A DNA stretch of 10,756 nt from Bacteroidota bacterium (GTDB lineage Bacteria > Bacteroidota > Bacteroidia > Bacteroidales > UBA10428), in NCBI GenBank assembly GCA_029268165.1, contig JAJUGM010000077.1, positions 1 through 10,756 on the forward strand, given 5' to 3'. Below the pieces are notes generated by a model that was given only the letters and a program-made list of their open reading frames with translations, did not search any database and was not told the origin of the DNA. The translations under genes were made by a program, and so were the position numbers. Shown one piece after another: positions 1 through 7,048 of the stretch. How positions within the stretch are numbered: position 1 is the first letter of the stretch; each line of letters begins with the position of its first letter.

Positions 1-237
1 CTCACTGGCAAAGTACTTAAAGGTGAGTATGTCACCCTGGGCAAGCTGATTCACTAAGGGCAGGTCGGCAGAACCTCCACCGGTAAGGCCGATACCAAAC
101 GTAAGAGCCATGTCACCCGAACCCGGCCTTGAGCCAAGTTTTAATACAGTTGCATCATTTTCCCGCGTGGACAACTGGGAAAAAACAGATGCACTAAAAA
201 ACAGTACGGTAATTAATGATAAACCAATTTTTCTCAT
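1..237 (-). CDS. Exported protein, probably outer-membrane beta-strand rich, N-terminal fragment
   Basis: The reading frame is open from an ATG at 237 down to the window edge, giving the first 79 residues only. It begins with a classic type I signal peptide: MRK, then a hydrophobic core (IGLSLITVLFFSASVF), then a likely cleavage site near SVFSQ. The visible mature part is rich in Gly, Ser and alternating hydrophobics (for example GDMALTFGIGLTGGG), as in the first strands of many Bacteroidota outer-membrane beta-barrel proteins. That assignment is inference from composition. No family motif is visible, and the C-terminus lies outside the window. The leader is A/T-rich with no Shine-Dalgarno sequence. 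The upstream dehydrogenase is on the same strand but 259 bases away, so a separate promoter is likely. Confidence 0.7.
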   Translation of the reverse strand, partial: MRKIGLSLITVLFFSASVFSQLSTRENDATVLKLGSRPGSGDMALTFGIGLTGGGSADLPLVNQLAQGDILTFKYFASE

Positions 238-496
238 GTATTTAATGATTTAGTTAATAATAAATAATTTAACGTTAAGGTAAGGCAATAAAATGTAATT
301 TGAAAGCAGCAAAATATAAAGATATTAACTATTGCACATTGGTTTATAAATATTATACCGTATATAATTGATAAACAGTTAAATAATTATACATTTTTTG
401 TTAAATAACTGAAAATTTACTATGGCTTTCATTTGTAAAACCAGCATATAATATAAGCTGCGAGCTGCGAGCTACGAGTTTTTTAAGATACCTGGG
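238..496. other. AT-rich intergenic spacer without a recognisable gene
   Basis: This 259-base spacer lies between the dehydrogenase stop and the start of the exported-protein gene, both on the minus strand. It is very AT-rich. It holds a 10-base direct repeat, GTTAAATAAT at 378-387 and GTTAAATAAC at 400-409, 22 bases apart start to start, and the short heptamer array at 457-477. A weak -7-like TATATTTT is readable on the minus strand near 312-319, but there is no matching -33 element at the right distance, so no promoter is called. No credible small gene was seen. Confidence 0.5.
457..477. repeat. Short heptamer tandem array (GCTGCGA type)
   Basis: Three adjacent 7-base units are visible: GCTGCGA (457-463), GCTGCGA (464-470) and GCTACGA (471-477), followed by GTTTTTT. 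The array sits just downstream of the dehydrogenase stop codon. It resembles the other 7-8 bp degenerate arrays in this window in period and in being intergenic, though its unit differs. AGCT-GCG-AGCT can form only a 4-bp stem, so it is weak as a terminator. Confidence 0.6.
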
Positions 497-1531
497 TTAC
501 ATATTAATCATAGCTTTCATTACGCCGTCTTCATAGTTAGAAACCAATTTAAAGGCTTTATGAGTTTCATGAAAAGAAAAACGGTGCGTTACAAACAGGC
601 CGGCATTAATCTCTCTTTTTTCAATCATTTCAAGCGCCTTTTCGGTGCAGTTGTTTTGCCGCCTGATATTTTGAATTGTGATTTCCTTTCGCCTTATTTC
701 ATGGGCATTAAATGACCAGTTGTCAAATTCAGGGATACCGACAATAATAATCTTTCCCCCTGGTTTGACCAGTTCAACAGCCTGGTTCATGGCCTCCTGT
801 TTCCCGCAACATTCAAAAACAGCATCAAGCAACAATGGTTCGCTTTGCCTGATTTCGCCCACAACATCCTCATGGTCGGGATTACCTGCCCAGGCAGCTC
901 CTGCTTGCTTTGCAATCTGCAGACGGCTGTTTATTTTATCGGTTACATAAACATTTCCGGCACCCCACGCTATGGCTGGCAACATAATACTCATACCTAT
1001 AGGCCCAAAACCAAGAATGCCAATTGAGACATTTTTCATTGGTATTGACTGAAGCACAGCATATACGCCGATAGCAAGTGGCTCTGAAATACACGCCTCT
1101 TCAAAACTTAATGTATCAGCCATTTTGATACAAGTATGCTCAGGCATAACAATATACTCTGATAAGCAACCATTTGCCTGTCCCGGACAGCCCAGAAATT
1201 TCAGGTTATGGCATGTATGCGGACGGCCTGCTTTACATTGTGAACATTGTCCGCATGGCATAGCCGGATCAATTGCTACACGATCACCAGGTTTAATTTT
1301 TTTAACACTTTTACCTACTTTGTCAACTATACCGGCACCTTCATGGCCTAATGTAAACGGAAATTTCACAACCTGCGTGCCTATCCTGCCCGTAGTGAAG
1401 TAATGCAGATCGCTGCCGCAGACGCCAACACTTTTCATCCTAATCAGCACATCAGTATCATGAATTATTTCGGGTGTGGGCATTTCACGCATTTCTATCT
1501 GCCTTATGCCGGTCAACATCATTGCCTTCAT
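497..1531 (-). CDS. Zinc-dependent medium-chain polyol dehydrogenase (sorbitol/xylitol dehydrogenase-like)
   Basis: This 344-residue protein has the length and plan of the zinc-containing medium-chain dehydrogenases: a GroES-like catalytic domain, a Rossmann domain and a C-terminal return. Catalytic zinc ligands are visible as Cys38 (VGVCGSDLHY), His63-Glu64 (LGHEGAG) and Glu150 (CISEPLAIG). The four structural-zinc cysteines are 93, 96, 99 and 107 (CGQCSQCKAGRPHTC). The nucleotide loop is LGFGPIG at 173-179, and Asp198 at the end of the next strand favours NAD over NADP. GRIG followed by VVKFPFTLGHE, and the late RRKEITIQNIRRQN, resemble sorbitol/xylitol dehydrogenases more than threonine or primary alcohol dehydrogenases. 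The expected reaction is oxidation of a polyol to a ketose; the substrate cannot be fixed from sequence. It stands alone, divergent from the TPR gene, and no sugar transporter or kinase is adjacent. Confidence 0.92.
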   Translation of the reverse strand: MKAMMLTGIRQIEMREMPTPEIIHDTDVLIRMKSVGVCGSDLHYFTTGRIGTQVVKFPFTLGHEGAGIVDKVGKSVKKIKPGDRVAIDPAMPCGQCSQCKAGRPHTCHNLKFLGCPGQANGCLSEYIVMPEHTCIKMADTLSFEEACISEPLAIGVYAVLQSIPMKNVSIGILGFGPIGMSIMLPAIAWGAGNVYVTDKINSRLQIAKQAGAAWAGNPDHEDVVGEIRQSEPLLLDAVFECCGKQEAMNQAVELVKPGGKIIIVGIPEFDNWSFNAHEIRRKEITIQNIRRQNNCTEKALEMIEKREINAGLFVTHRFSFHETHKAFKLVSNYEDGVMKAMINM

Positions 1532-1578
1532 TGTATCTGTTGTTTAATTTAAAAATTATCTTATTGTAAAATTAAATT

Positions 1579-1586
1579 CAAATTTA
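1579..1586 (-). promoter_or_regulatory. Candidate -7 element for the dehydrogenase gene
   Basis: On the minus strand this reads TAAATTTG, a full match to the Bacteroidota sigma-ABfr -7 consensus TAnnTTTG. It lies about 48 bases before the ATG at 1531, a normal leader length. The -33 region 19-21 bases upstream has no good TTTG (ATAG is the nearest), so only half of the promoter is supported. Confidence 0.35.
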
Positions 1587-1714
1587 TAGCTATTACCAGA
1601 TTGCTCCTATAGAGAGCTTGTTTTTTATTTTCAAACAAAACCTGTGGGGATTTGGCTGTTGATTATGACTACAATATGGTGGATTATAGATGACTTGTAA
1701 ATTCTTACCTGTTG

Positions 1715-1791
1715 TTGACTGCAGATTACTGCTTATTGGATTCGGATGCGTGACATCTGATATCTGACATCTAATATCTGCCATCTTTCAT
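1715..1791. repeat. Degenerate in-phase heptamer array in the divergent spacer
   Basis: The 315-base spacer between the divergent dehydrogenase and TPR genes contains about eleven consecutive 7-base units that keep phase. The best are GTGACAT (1750), CTGATAT (1757), CTGACAT (1764), CTAATAT (1771), CTGCCAT (1778) and CTTTCAT (1785). More diverged units (TTGACTG, CAGATTA, CTGCTTA, TTGGATT, CGGATGC) run in the same phase from 1715. The array ends about 55 bases before the TPR start. It creates a spurious 63-residue minus-strand reading frame (1593-1784). Between the array and the TPR gene, TATCTTTA at 1802-1809 is a 7-of-8 match to TAnnTTTG, without a convincing -33 partner. Confidence 0.7.
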
Positions 1792-1846
1792 ATTTTTTTT
1801 ATATCTTTATTTTACATTCTGCACTAATCATTGAAAAAACAGAAAT

Positions 1847-3106
1847 ATGGCAAAAAGAACAGTTGCAATAAGTTTTACAGCGCTGGCGCTGTGTATAATT
1901 GTTATTATTTACCTGCTGTATTCACGCAAACGTTTTTATGAAGAAAATTATATGCATGGGAAGACAGCTATCTTAAACGGTGATTACCAGCAGGCAGCCA
2001 TATCCTTTAAAAAGGCAATACGGTGGAAAAGAAAATCAGCGCCGGCATGGCTTGGCCTTGCCCAGTCGAGTTATTTTCTGAAAAATTATGATGCCGGGAT
2101 GGAGCAGGTCAATAAAGCCATCATGTTCGACAGTCTGATGCCTGATGCATACCTTTACAGAGGGATGTTAAATATTAAAAAAGCACATCCGGATAAAGCG
2201 CTCGCAGATATTAACCATGCTTTGAACATTGACTCATTATTTGCACAGGCATATTATCAGAGAGGACTGATACTTGCCAGCAGAGGTGATTTCAAAGGGT
2301 CTGTAGCCGATTACAGAAAAGCCATGGAACTTGATAAGGACAACATTGATGCATATCTGAAAAGTATTGAGGCTCGCTCTGCCCTTGATGATTATAAAGG
2401 CGTTATCAGTGATTATGACAAGCTCCTTGCTGTTGACCCTAAGAATGAAAGTGCTTTCCTCAGCAGGGGATATCTGAAACTAAACCTGAATGACCTTGAT
2501 GGCGCAATAGGTGATTTTAATAAAACCCTTGAAATTAATCCCGCAAATACTGAAGCAATTTACAACCGTGGTGTAAGCTTTGCCAAAAAGGGAGACCTTA
2601 TGTCAGCAGTTCAAGATTTTACGGCAGCTTTAAAAAAGAAATATCAGCCGGAAAAAACTTATTATAACCGGGCACTGATTTATTTGCAGTTGCGTAAACC
2701 CGATGAAGCAAGGCGTGATATTAATGAATTACTTAAACTTACTCCTGATAATGCTGAGGCATACCTTACCCTTGGCGTTATCAGTTCAATGAAAAATGCA
2801 TTTAAGGAATCCATACAATATTATGACAAGGCAATAAGTCTTAATTCCTCATTTGCAGAGGCTTATTTCAACCGCGGCGTGTCAAAGGGAAACCTCAACA
2901 TGCACGCTGAAGCAATTGATGATTATAACAAGGCGATTCACTATAAAAGAAACTATGCTGAAGCCTATTATACAAGGGCTATCTCAAAAATAAATATACA
3001 ACAGATACCATCAGCATGCGAAGACCTGAAAAAAGCTGTTTCGCTGGGTTATAATGCTGCATCAGAACTTTATCAGATACACTGCGCAAATTCGTCAGCA
3101 CAATAG
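1847..3106 (+). CDS. Membrane-anchored TPR-repeat protein (eleven TPRs)
   Basis: The 419-residue product starts with one hydrophobic segment (about residues 6-25, ending IIVIIYLLY) followed by basic residues (SRKRF). That fits an uncleaved N-terminal membrane anchor; the orientation of the repeats is not certain. From about residue 30 to the end there are eleven contiguous 34-residue tetratricopeptide repeats with the W/Y-LG-Y-A-P pattern, for example the AYLYRG, AYYQRG, AIYNRG, AYFNRG and AYYTRA helix starts, each closing with a KAI.L or KAL.ID-type helix. The last repeat, SACEDLKKAVSLGYNAASELYQIHC, is the usual capping form in Bacteroidota TPR proteins. TPR superhelices bind partner proteins; no catalytic domain is present. 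The next gene begins 29 bases after the stop on the same strand, so the two are probably one transcript. The start at 1847 is chosen because it precedes the membrane segment directly. Confidence 0.9.
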   Translation: MAKRTVAISFTALALCIIVIIYLLYSRKRFYEENYMHGKTAILNGDYQQAAISFKKAIRWKRKSAPAWLGLAQSSYFLKNYDAGMEQVNKAIMFDSLMPDAYLYRGMLNIKKAHPDKALADINHALNIDSLFAQAYYQRGLILASRGDFKGSVADYRKAMELDKDNIDAYLKSIEARSALDDYKGVISDYDKLLAVDPKNESAFLSRGYLKLNLNDLDGAIGDFNKTLEINPANTEAIYNRGVSFAKKGDLMSAVQDFTAALKKKYQPEKTYYNRALIYLQLRKPDEARRDINELLKLTPDNAEAYLTLGVISSMKNAFKESIQYYDKAISLNSSFAEAYFNRGVSKGNLNMHAEAIDDYNKAIHYKRNYAEAYYTRAISKINIQQIPSACEDLKKAVSLGYNAASELYQIHCANSSAQ

Positions 3107-3135
3107 AGCATGTTCTTTTAAAATTCTAAGAAATT

Positions 3136-4008
3136 ATGATAACAAAAAAAATCCTTGCCCTTGCCGTATCAGTGTTTTTATCTGCCTGTCGGTTGTTTTG
3201 TGCAGATAGTGTAAAAATTCATATAACAACCAAACACCATATTGTTGAAGGGAAATTCACACGTGGCATGCATGTTGCAAACCAGAAGTTTTATACAAAT
3301 GAAGGCCAGCTTTTCAGAGAAATAAATTATGATGATAGTACCTATCAGATAAAATCTTATACCTTTTATTTTTATCAAAACGGGAGAATATTTACTGAAG
3401 AAACTTTTAACAATAATGATTCACTGATGTCTATTATTAAATACGATTATGATCCTGCCGGCAACCTGATGCGGAAGACCATTTATACACCCGGTACAGG
3501 AAAACTTAGAATCAGTGAAAGATATGATTATAAATATAATGGCCAGAATTCATTAACAAGCGTTACGACTTATTCTGAAAACAAAAAAATCACACAAACA
3601 AAATTGAAGTATGACCCAAATGGAAGGCTGATAAAAGAACAGACAGTTAGAAAACCATTACCGACGCAAGATATTACCGGTGAAATCAAAAATTATACAT
3701 ATAATGATAAAGGGTTAGCATCAGAAATAGAAATCAGAAGGCGTTTTAAGAACGGGAATGAAGTTCAGTTGAAAGAATTAAGAAGATATGATGATCTGAA
3801 CCAGATTGTGGAAGTAAAAACCACGGATAATAATGGTAATCAGATTGCTGTAAAAGTTTACCAGTATTTGATGCCGGGGTTCTTAAATACGTATGAAGAA
3901 AGAGACAAGGAAAATAATATTACTTACCAGGCGCATTACGACTATAAAATACATTTTATGGAAATTGGTACACAGCAAAGTGTGTATGGAAAAGAAGGGA
4001 CGAAGTGA
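3136..4008 (+). CDS. Exported YD-repeat-like protein (possible lipoprotein)
   Basis: This 290-residue protein has an N-terminal export signal, MITKKILALAVSVFLSAC. LSAC with Cys18 fits a lipobox, although a type I cleavage a few residues later (near FCA) is also possible. The mature part is made almost wholly of degenerate repeats with the Y-x-Y-x-x-x-G-x-L/I pattern of YD/RHS repeats: about residues 52-65 (FYTNEGQLF), 78-91 (YFYQNGRIF), 103-115 (YDYDPAGNLMRKT), 132-145, 158-170 (KYDPNGRLIKEQ), 188-200 (YTYNDKG) and 217-229 (RRYDDLNQIVEVKT). It lacks the RHS core and any C-terminal toxin, so it is not a polymorphic toxin. Such short proteins in Bacteroidota have no assigned function. It follows the TPR gene by 29 bases. 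Its last codons and TGA stop lie inside an 8-bp tandem array, so its extreme C-terminus (GTK) is repeat-encoded. Confidence 0.82.
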   Translation: MITKKILALAVSVFLSACRLFCADSVKIHITTKHHIVEGKFTRGMHVANQKFYTNEGQLFREINYDDSTYQIKSYTFYFYQNGRIFTEETFNNNDSLMSIIKYDYDPAGNLMRKTIYTPGTGKLRISERYDYKYNGQNSLTSVTTYSENKKITQTKLKYDPNGRLIKEQTVRKPLPTQDITGEIKNYTYNDKGLASEIEIRRRFKNGNEVQLKELRRYDDLNQIVEVKTTDNNGNQIAVKVYQYLMPGFLNTYEERDKENNITYQAHYDYKIHFMEIGTQQSVYGKEGTK

Positions 4009-4043
4009 CGAAGCGGCGAAATGACAATGTGATGAGGAGGTGA
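3996..4043. repeat. Octamer tandem array across the YD-gene stop codon
   Basis: Six in-phase 8-base units can be read on the plus strand: AGGGACGA (3996), AGTGACGA (4004), AGCGGCGA (4012), AATGACAA (4020), TGTGATGA (4028) and GGAGGTGA (4036). The TGA stop of the upstream gene (4006-4008) is part of the second unit. The array fills the whole 39-base gap between the convergent YD-repeat and pntB genes. No hairpin terminator is visible for either gene here. Confidence 0.75.
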
Positions 4044-4047
4044 TGTG

Positions 4048-5469
4048 CTATAAATTTTTAATTTCTCCTACCAGTTTCTGCAGTGTATCCTTAGCGTTTC
4101 CAAACAACATACGGGTTTTATCGTTATAAAACAAATTGTTCTCTATAGCGGCATAACCTTTGCCCATTCCGCGTTTCATAACAATAATATTTTTTGCTTC
4201 GTGGGCCTTAATAATAGGCATGCCATAAATAGGACTTGCAGGATCGTCAAGAGCAGCAGGGTTGACAACATCATTGGCTCCAATAATTACGGCAACATCG
4301 GTATTAGGCATATCAGGGTTAATATCGTCCATTTCAATGAGTTTGTCGTAAGCTACATCTGCTTCGGCCATCAGCACGTTCATATGTCCGGGCATACGGC
4401 CGGCCACAGGGTGTATGGCAAACCTGACATCTACGCCTCTTTCGGTAAGCAGCTTATCAAGTTCACTGCAGATGTGCTGTGCCTGTGCCACAGCTAGTCC
4501 GTATCCGGGAATTATTACCACCTTCTGACTGTAATTAAGTAAAACCGCGGCATCACTGAGTGAAATTTCTTTAATGCTTCCGGCAACCCCACCCGAAGCG
4601 GCACCTGATGCACCTCCGAAAGCGCCAAGTATTACATTGCCCAGTGAACGGTTCATGGCTTTACACATTAAAATAGTAAGGATTGTACCGGCCGAGCCAA
4701 CCAGAATCCCTCCTGTAAGCATGGCCTGATTTTTATATAAAAAGCCTCCCATAGCTGCTGCGACACCGGTAAATGAGTTAAGCAGCGAGATAACAACAGG
4801 CATGTCGGCTCCGCCAATGGGCATAACAAAAAATACTCCGTAAACAAGTGATAAAGCCATCAGAAGATACATCCAGCCTAAAATATCCTGAGGATTAACA
4901 GTTCCTCTTGACATGATAAAAACAGCAAGTGCAATAATGAGAACAAGAATACTGATATTCAGATAACGGAATACAGGAGCTTTCCATGAAAGTATTTTTT
5001 CGTCAAGTTTGCCATAAGCAATCATGCTGCCTGCAAATGAAACACTGCCAATAACCATTCCAAGGATAATATCAAGTACTTCACCATGAAACATATTAGC
5101 AAGATGAGCATCACCACCGAGTTTTGGAAATTCAAGCAATGATATCAATGCTGCGCAGGCTCCTCCCATACCATTAAAGAAAGATACTAGCTGAGGCATG
5201 GCCGTCATCTTGACTTTAACAGCAATAAACCAGCCAACTGCAAGCCCTGCTAATATGGCAACCACAATATATCCAATATTATGAATGCGTTCATTGTTAT
5301 GCCTGTGCCAGAGTATAGTTGCTATAATAGCAAAAGTCATTCCGAATGCGGCAAGCAGATTTCCGCGCCTGGCTGTAACCGGGTGACTCAACATTTTAAG
5401 ACCCAGGATAAACAAAACCGATGCAACAATATAACTGATCTCAAGAATATATGTACCGATGAAATTCAT
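4048..5469 (-). CDS. pntB: NAD(P) transhydrogenase subunit beta
   Basis: PntB carries most of the proton-conducting membrane domain (dII) and the NADP(H)-binding domain (dIII) of proton-translocating transhydrogenase, which drives NADH + NADP+ to NAD+ + NADPH in the inner membrane. Residues 1 to about 300 form a series of hydrophobic helices. Residues 315-473 are dIII, with PGYGLAVAQAQ (321-331), GRMPGHMNVLMAEA (357-370), GANDVVNPAA (397-406) and KRGMGKGYAAIENN (432-445), all family hallmarks. The frame stays open upstream to an ATG at 5580, but that 37-residue extension overlaps pntA2 and is atypical. The start at 5469 (MNFIGTYILEISYI) gives 473 residues, near the usual length. FFNGMGGACAAL has Asn99 where the E. 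coli subunit is thought to carry its channel histidine. It is the last gene of the operon, 37 bases after pntA2. Confidence 0.96.
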   Translation of the reverse strand: MNFIGTYILEISYIVASVLFILGLKMLSHPVTARRGNLLAAFGMTFAIIATILWHRHNNERIHNIGYIVVAILAGLAVGWFIAVKVKMTAMPQLVSFFNGMGGACAALISLLEFPKLGGDAHLANMFHGEVLDIILGMVIGSVSFAGSMIAYGKLDEKILSWKAPVFRYLNISILVLIIALAVFIMSRGTVNPQDILGWMYLLMALSLVYGVFFVMPIGGADMPVVISLLNSFTGVAAAMGGFLYKNQAMLTGGILVGSAGTILTILMCKAMNRSLGNVILGAFGGASGAASGGVAGSIKEISLSDAAVLLNYSQKVVIIPGYGLAVAQAQHICSELDKLLTERGVDVRFAIHPVAGRMPGHMNVLMAEADVAYDKLIEMDDINPDMPNTDVAVIIGANDVVNPAALDDPASPIYGMPIIKAHEAKNIIVMKRGMGKGYAAIENNLFYNDKTRMLFGNAKDTLQKLVGEIKNL

Positions 5470-5506
5470 AATACTCAATTTATTTTTATGATATTGAACA
5501 ATGCTT

Positions 5507-5821
5507 TTATTTTTTGCCGGCAGGTTTCTTTTTAAACATATCGAGCATTCGGTCAGTAACAACAAAACCGCCCACAACATTCAGCGTACCGAGAAACACA
5601 GCCAGAAAACCAAGGACAAGGGCTGTAATACCTTCGGCATGTCCCATAACAATAATAGCTCCGATAATTACAACTCCGTGTATGGCATTTGCTCCCGACA
5701 TTAAAGGTGTATGCAAAATGGCAGGTACATTGGAAATTACTTCAATACCCAGAAAAATGGACAAAATAATCAGGAAAATTTCCTGTCTGTGCGTGTAAAT
5801 GAATTCAAGAATACTTGTCAT
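5507..5821 (-). CDS. pntA2: NAD(P) transhydrogenase subunit alpha part 2 (membrane part)
   Basis: This 104-residue membrane protein corresponds to the C-terminal membrane part of one-chain PntA. Three hydrophobic helices are visible, at about residues 14-35, 46-62 and 66-90. They carry the family signatures FLGIEVISNVPAILHTPLMS, GANAIHGVVIIGAI and LGTLNVVGGFVVTDRMLDMF. The Lys-rich tail (KKKPAGKK) should be cytosolic. His48 in NAIHG appears to be the channel histidine described for the split enzyme of Thermus; that alignment is from memory. It joins PntB to build dII. It sits between pntA1 (79 bases upstream, a gap that starts with an octamer array) and pntB. The split organisation (as in Rhodospirillum and Thermus) is normal for the family and is not a frameshift. 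Confidence 0.95.
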   Translation of the reverse strand: MTSILEFIYTHRQEIFLIILSIFLGIEVISNVPAILHTPLMSGANAIHGVVIIGAIIVMGHAEGITALVLGFLAVFLGTLNVVGGFVVTDRMLDMFKKKPAGKK

Positions 5822-5890
5822 ATTTTATTGTTTATGTTTTTTATTTACAATTAATTTTTGGAGGTTTGAATGGTTATAAAAATAATGTTT

Positions 5891-5922
5891 AAAACCCTCA
5901 TCACTTCATCACTTCAAAACTC
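5891..5922. repeat. Octamer tandem repeat across the pntA1 stop codon
   Basis: Two perfect CATCACTT units (5899-5906 and 5907-5914) are flanked by one degenerate unit on each side (AAAACCCT, CAAAACTC). Read on the coding minus strand the unit is AAGTGATG, close to the AGTGACGA/TGTGATGA units of the array at 3996-4043. The TGA stop of pntA1 (5901-5903) lies within it, so the last residues (EVMK) are encoded by repeat sequence. Confidence 0.65.
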
Positions 5923-7034
5923 TTAACTATTTTCTCATTCAAAATTTCACCTTTGTGCGTAAGGCATGTACCCCTGATAATTTCGTCGTCGAAATTGAGG
6001 TTCATCTGGCCTTCCTTACTGATTAAAAGTTTCAGGAAATTTATCAGATTATTACTATACATACGGCTTGCATCGGCAGGCATTTCAGAAGGATAATTTG
6101 ATTTACCGATAATTTTAACACCATTGACAACCAAGGTTTCATTGTTACGGGTATATTCGCAATTGCCTCCGGTGGATGCAGCAAGGTCGATAATAACCGA
6201 TCCGGGATTCATGGCGACAACAGTATCCTTTCTTAATAATAGCGGAGCCTTTTTCCCTGGTATCTGAGCCGTTGTAATAACAACATCCGATTTTATTGCA
6301 TGCTGGTGTATCAGTTCTTTTTGTTTTCTGAGGTAATCTTCTGTCTGTTCAACAGCATATCCTCCGGCAGCGGCATCTTCCCTTGCTCCTTCAACTTCAA
6401 TAAATTTTCCGCCCAGGCTCATCACTTCTTCTTTAACAGCTGAACGCACGTCGAACACTTCAACCATAGCTCCCAGTTTACGGGCTGTAGCAATAGCCTG
6501 AAGCCCGGCAACACCGGCACCAAGGATAAGCATTTTTGCAGGTTTAATGGTTCCGGCCGCTGACATAAACATAGGAAAAAACTTGGGTAATGCAAGCGCT
6601 GCTTCAAGTACGGCTTTATAACCTGCTATGGTAGCCATGGATGATAAAATATCCATTGCCTGTGCACGTGTTGTGCGAGGCACAAGCTCCATGCTGAATG
6701 ATGTAAAACCCGACTGCTGAATATTCTTTACAAAATCGGGATTGAAATAAGGATTGAAACAGCCAATTAACAAAGCGCCTGACTTAAGGCTACCTAATTC
6801 GTTAGCCTGCAACGAATTAATTGTCAGGATAATATCAGATTTACTGATAATATCGGCACGGGAAAACGTCTTTGCACCAGCCTGAAGGTATTGCTCATCA
6901 GAAAAAAAAGCATTACTGCCTGCATCTTTCTCAATATAAATTTCACAGCGTAATGCAACTAATGTTTTTACCCCTTCAGGAGTAAGGGCAACCCGGGTTT
7001 CGGGTTGTTGTTCTTTTAAAACACCTATTATCAT
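5901..7034 (-). CDS. pntA1: NAD(P) transhydrogenase subunit alpha part 1 (NAD-binding dI)
   Basis: This 377-residue soluble subunit is the NAD(H)-binding domain dI of the transhydrogenase, related to alanine dehydrogenase. The N-terminus MIIGVLKEQQPETRVALTPE is the typical alanine dehydrogenase/PNT start. PRTTRAQAMDILSSMA (119-134) matches the conserved RAQ-MD-SS loop. The Rossmann fold shows LGAGVAGLQAI at 171-181 and DVRSAVKEEVMSLGGKF at 195-211. TTAQIPGKKAPLL (254-266) and VIIDLAASTGGNCE (280-293) complete the NAD site. The protein ends after the soluble domain, as expected for the split form. It is the first gene of the pntA1-pntA2-pntB operon, with a good candidate promoter about 62 bases upstream. 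The start at 7034 is the only one that keeps the conserved N-terminus. The C-terminus runs into an 8-bp repeat. Confidence 0.96.
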   Translation of the reverse strand: MIIGVLKEQQPETRVALTPEGVKTLVALRCEIYIEKDAGSNAFFSDEQYLQAGAKTFSRADIISKSDIILTINSLQANELGSLKSGALLIGCFNPYFNPDFVKNIQQSGFTSFSMELVPRTTRAQAMDILSSMATIAGYKAVLEAALALPKFFPMFMSAAGTIKPAKMLILGAGVAGLQAIATARKLGAMVEVFDVRSAVKEEVMSLGGKFIEVEGAREDAAAGGYAVEQTEDYLRKQKELIHQHAIKSDVVITTAQIPGKKAPLLLRKDTVVAMNPGSVIIDLAASTGGNCEYTRNNETLVVNGVKIIGKSNYPSEMPADASRMYSNNLINFLKLLISKEGQMNLNFDDEIIRGTCLTHKGEILNEKIVKSFEVMK

Positions 7035-7048
7035 GCGGTTTGCTTTTA

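Noticed and set aside
678..1403. Plus-strand open frames opposite the dehydrogenase
   Set aside because: They are antisense shadows of a strongly conserved gene with all zinc ligands; their translations are unlike any protein family and have no leader signals.
1593..1784. 63-residue minus-strand open frame starting MADIRCQISDV
   Set aside because: Its start and first residues are a translation of the 7-base array, it has no protein-like composition, and it lies in the divergent promoter region.
3136..4008. RHS-type polymorphic toxin
   Set aside because: It has only short degenerate YD-like repeats, no RHS core motif, no variable C-terminal toxin and no immunity gene beside it.
3996..4043. 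CRISPR array
   Set aside because: The units are 8 bases and directly adjacent with no spacers, and there are no cas genes.
5470..5580. Upstream extension of pntB to an ATG at 5580
   Set aside because: The 37 extra residues overlap pntA2 and do not look like the family N-terminus; the start at 5469 gives the usual length and first helix.
5822..5900. A frameshift or insertion splitting one pntA gene
   Set aside because: Both halves have proper family ends and starts, and the split alpha subunit is normal in many bacteria. The octamer repeat in the gap is not the cause of the split as far as can be seen.
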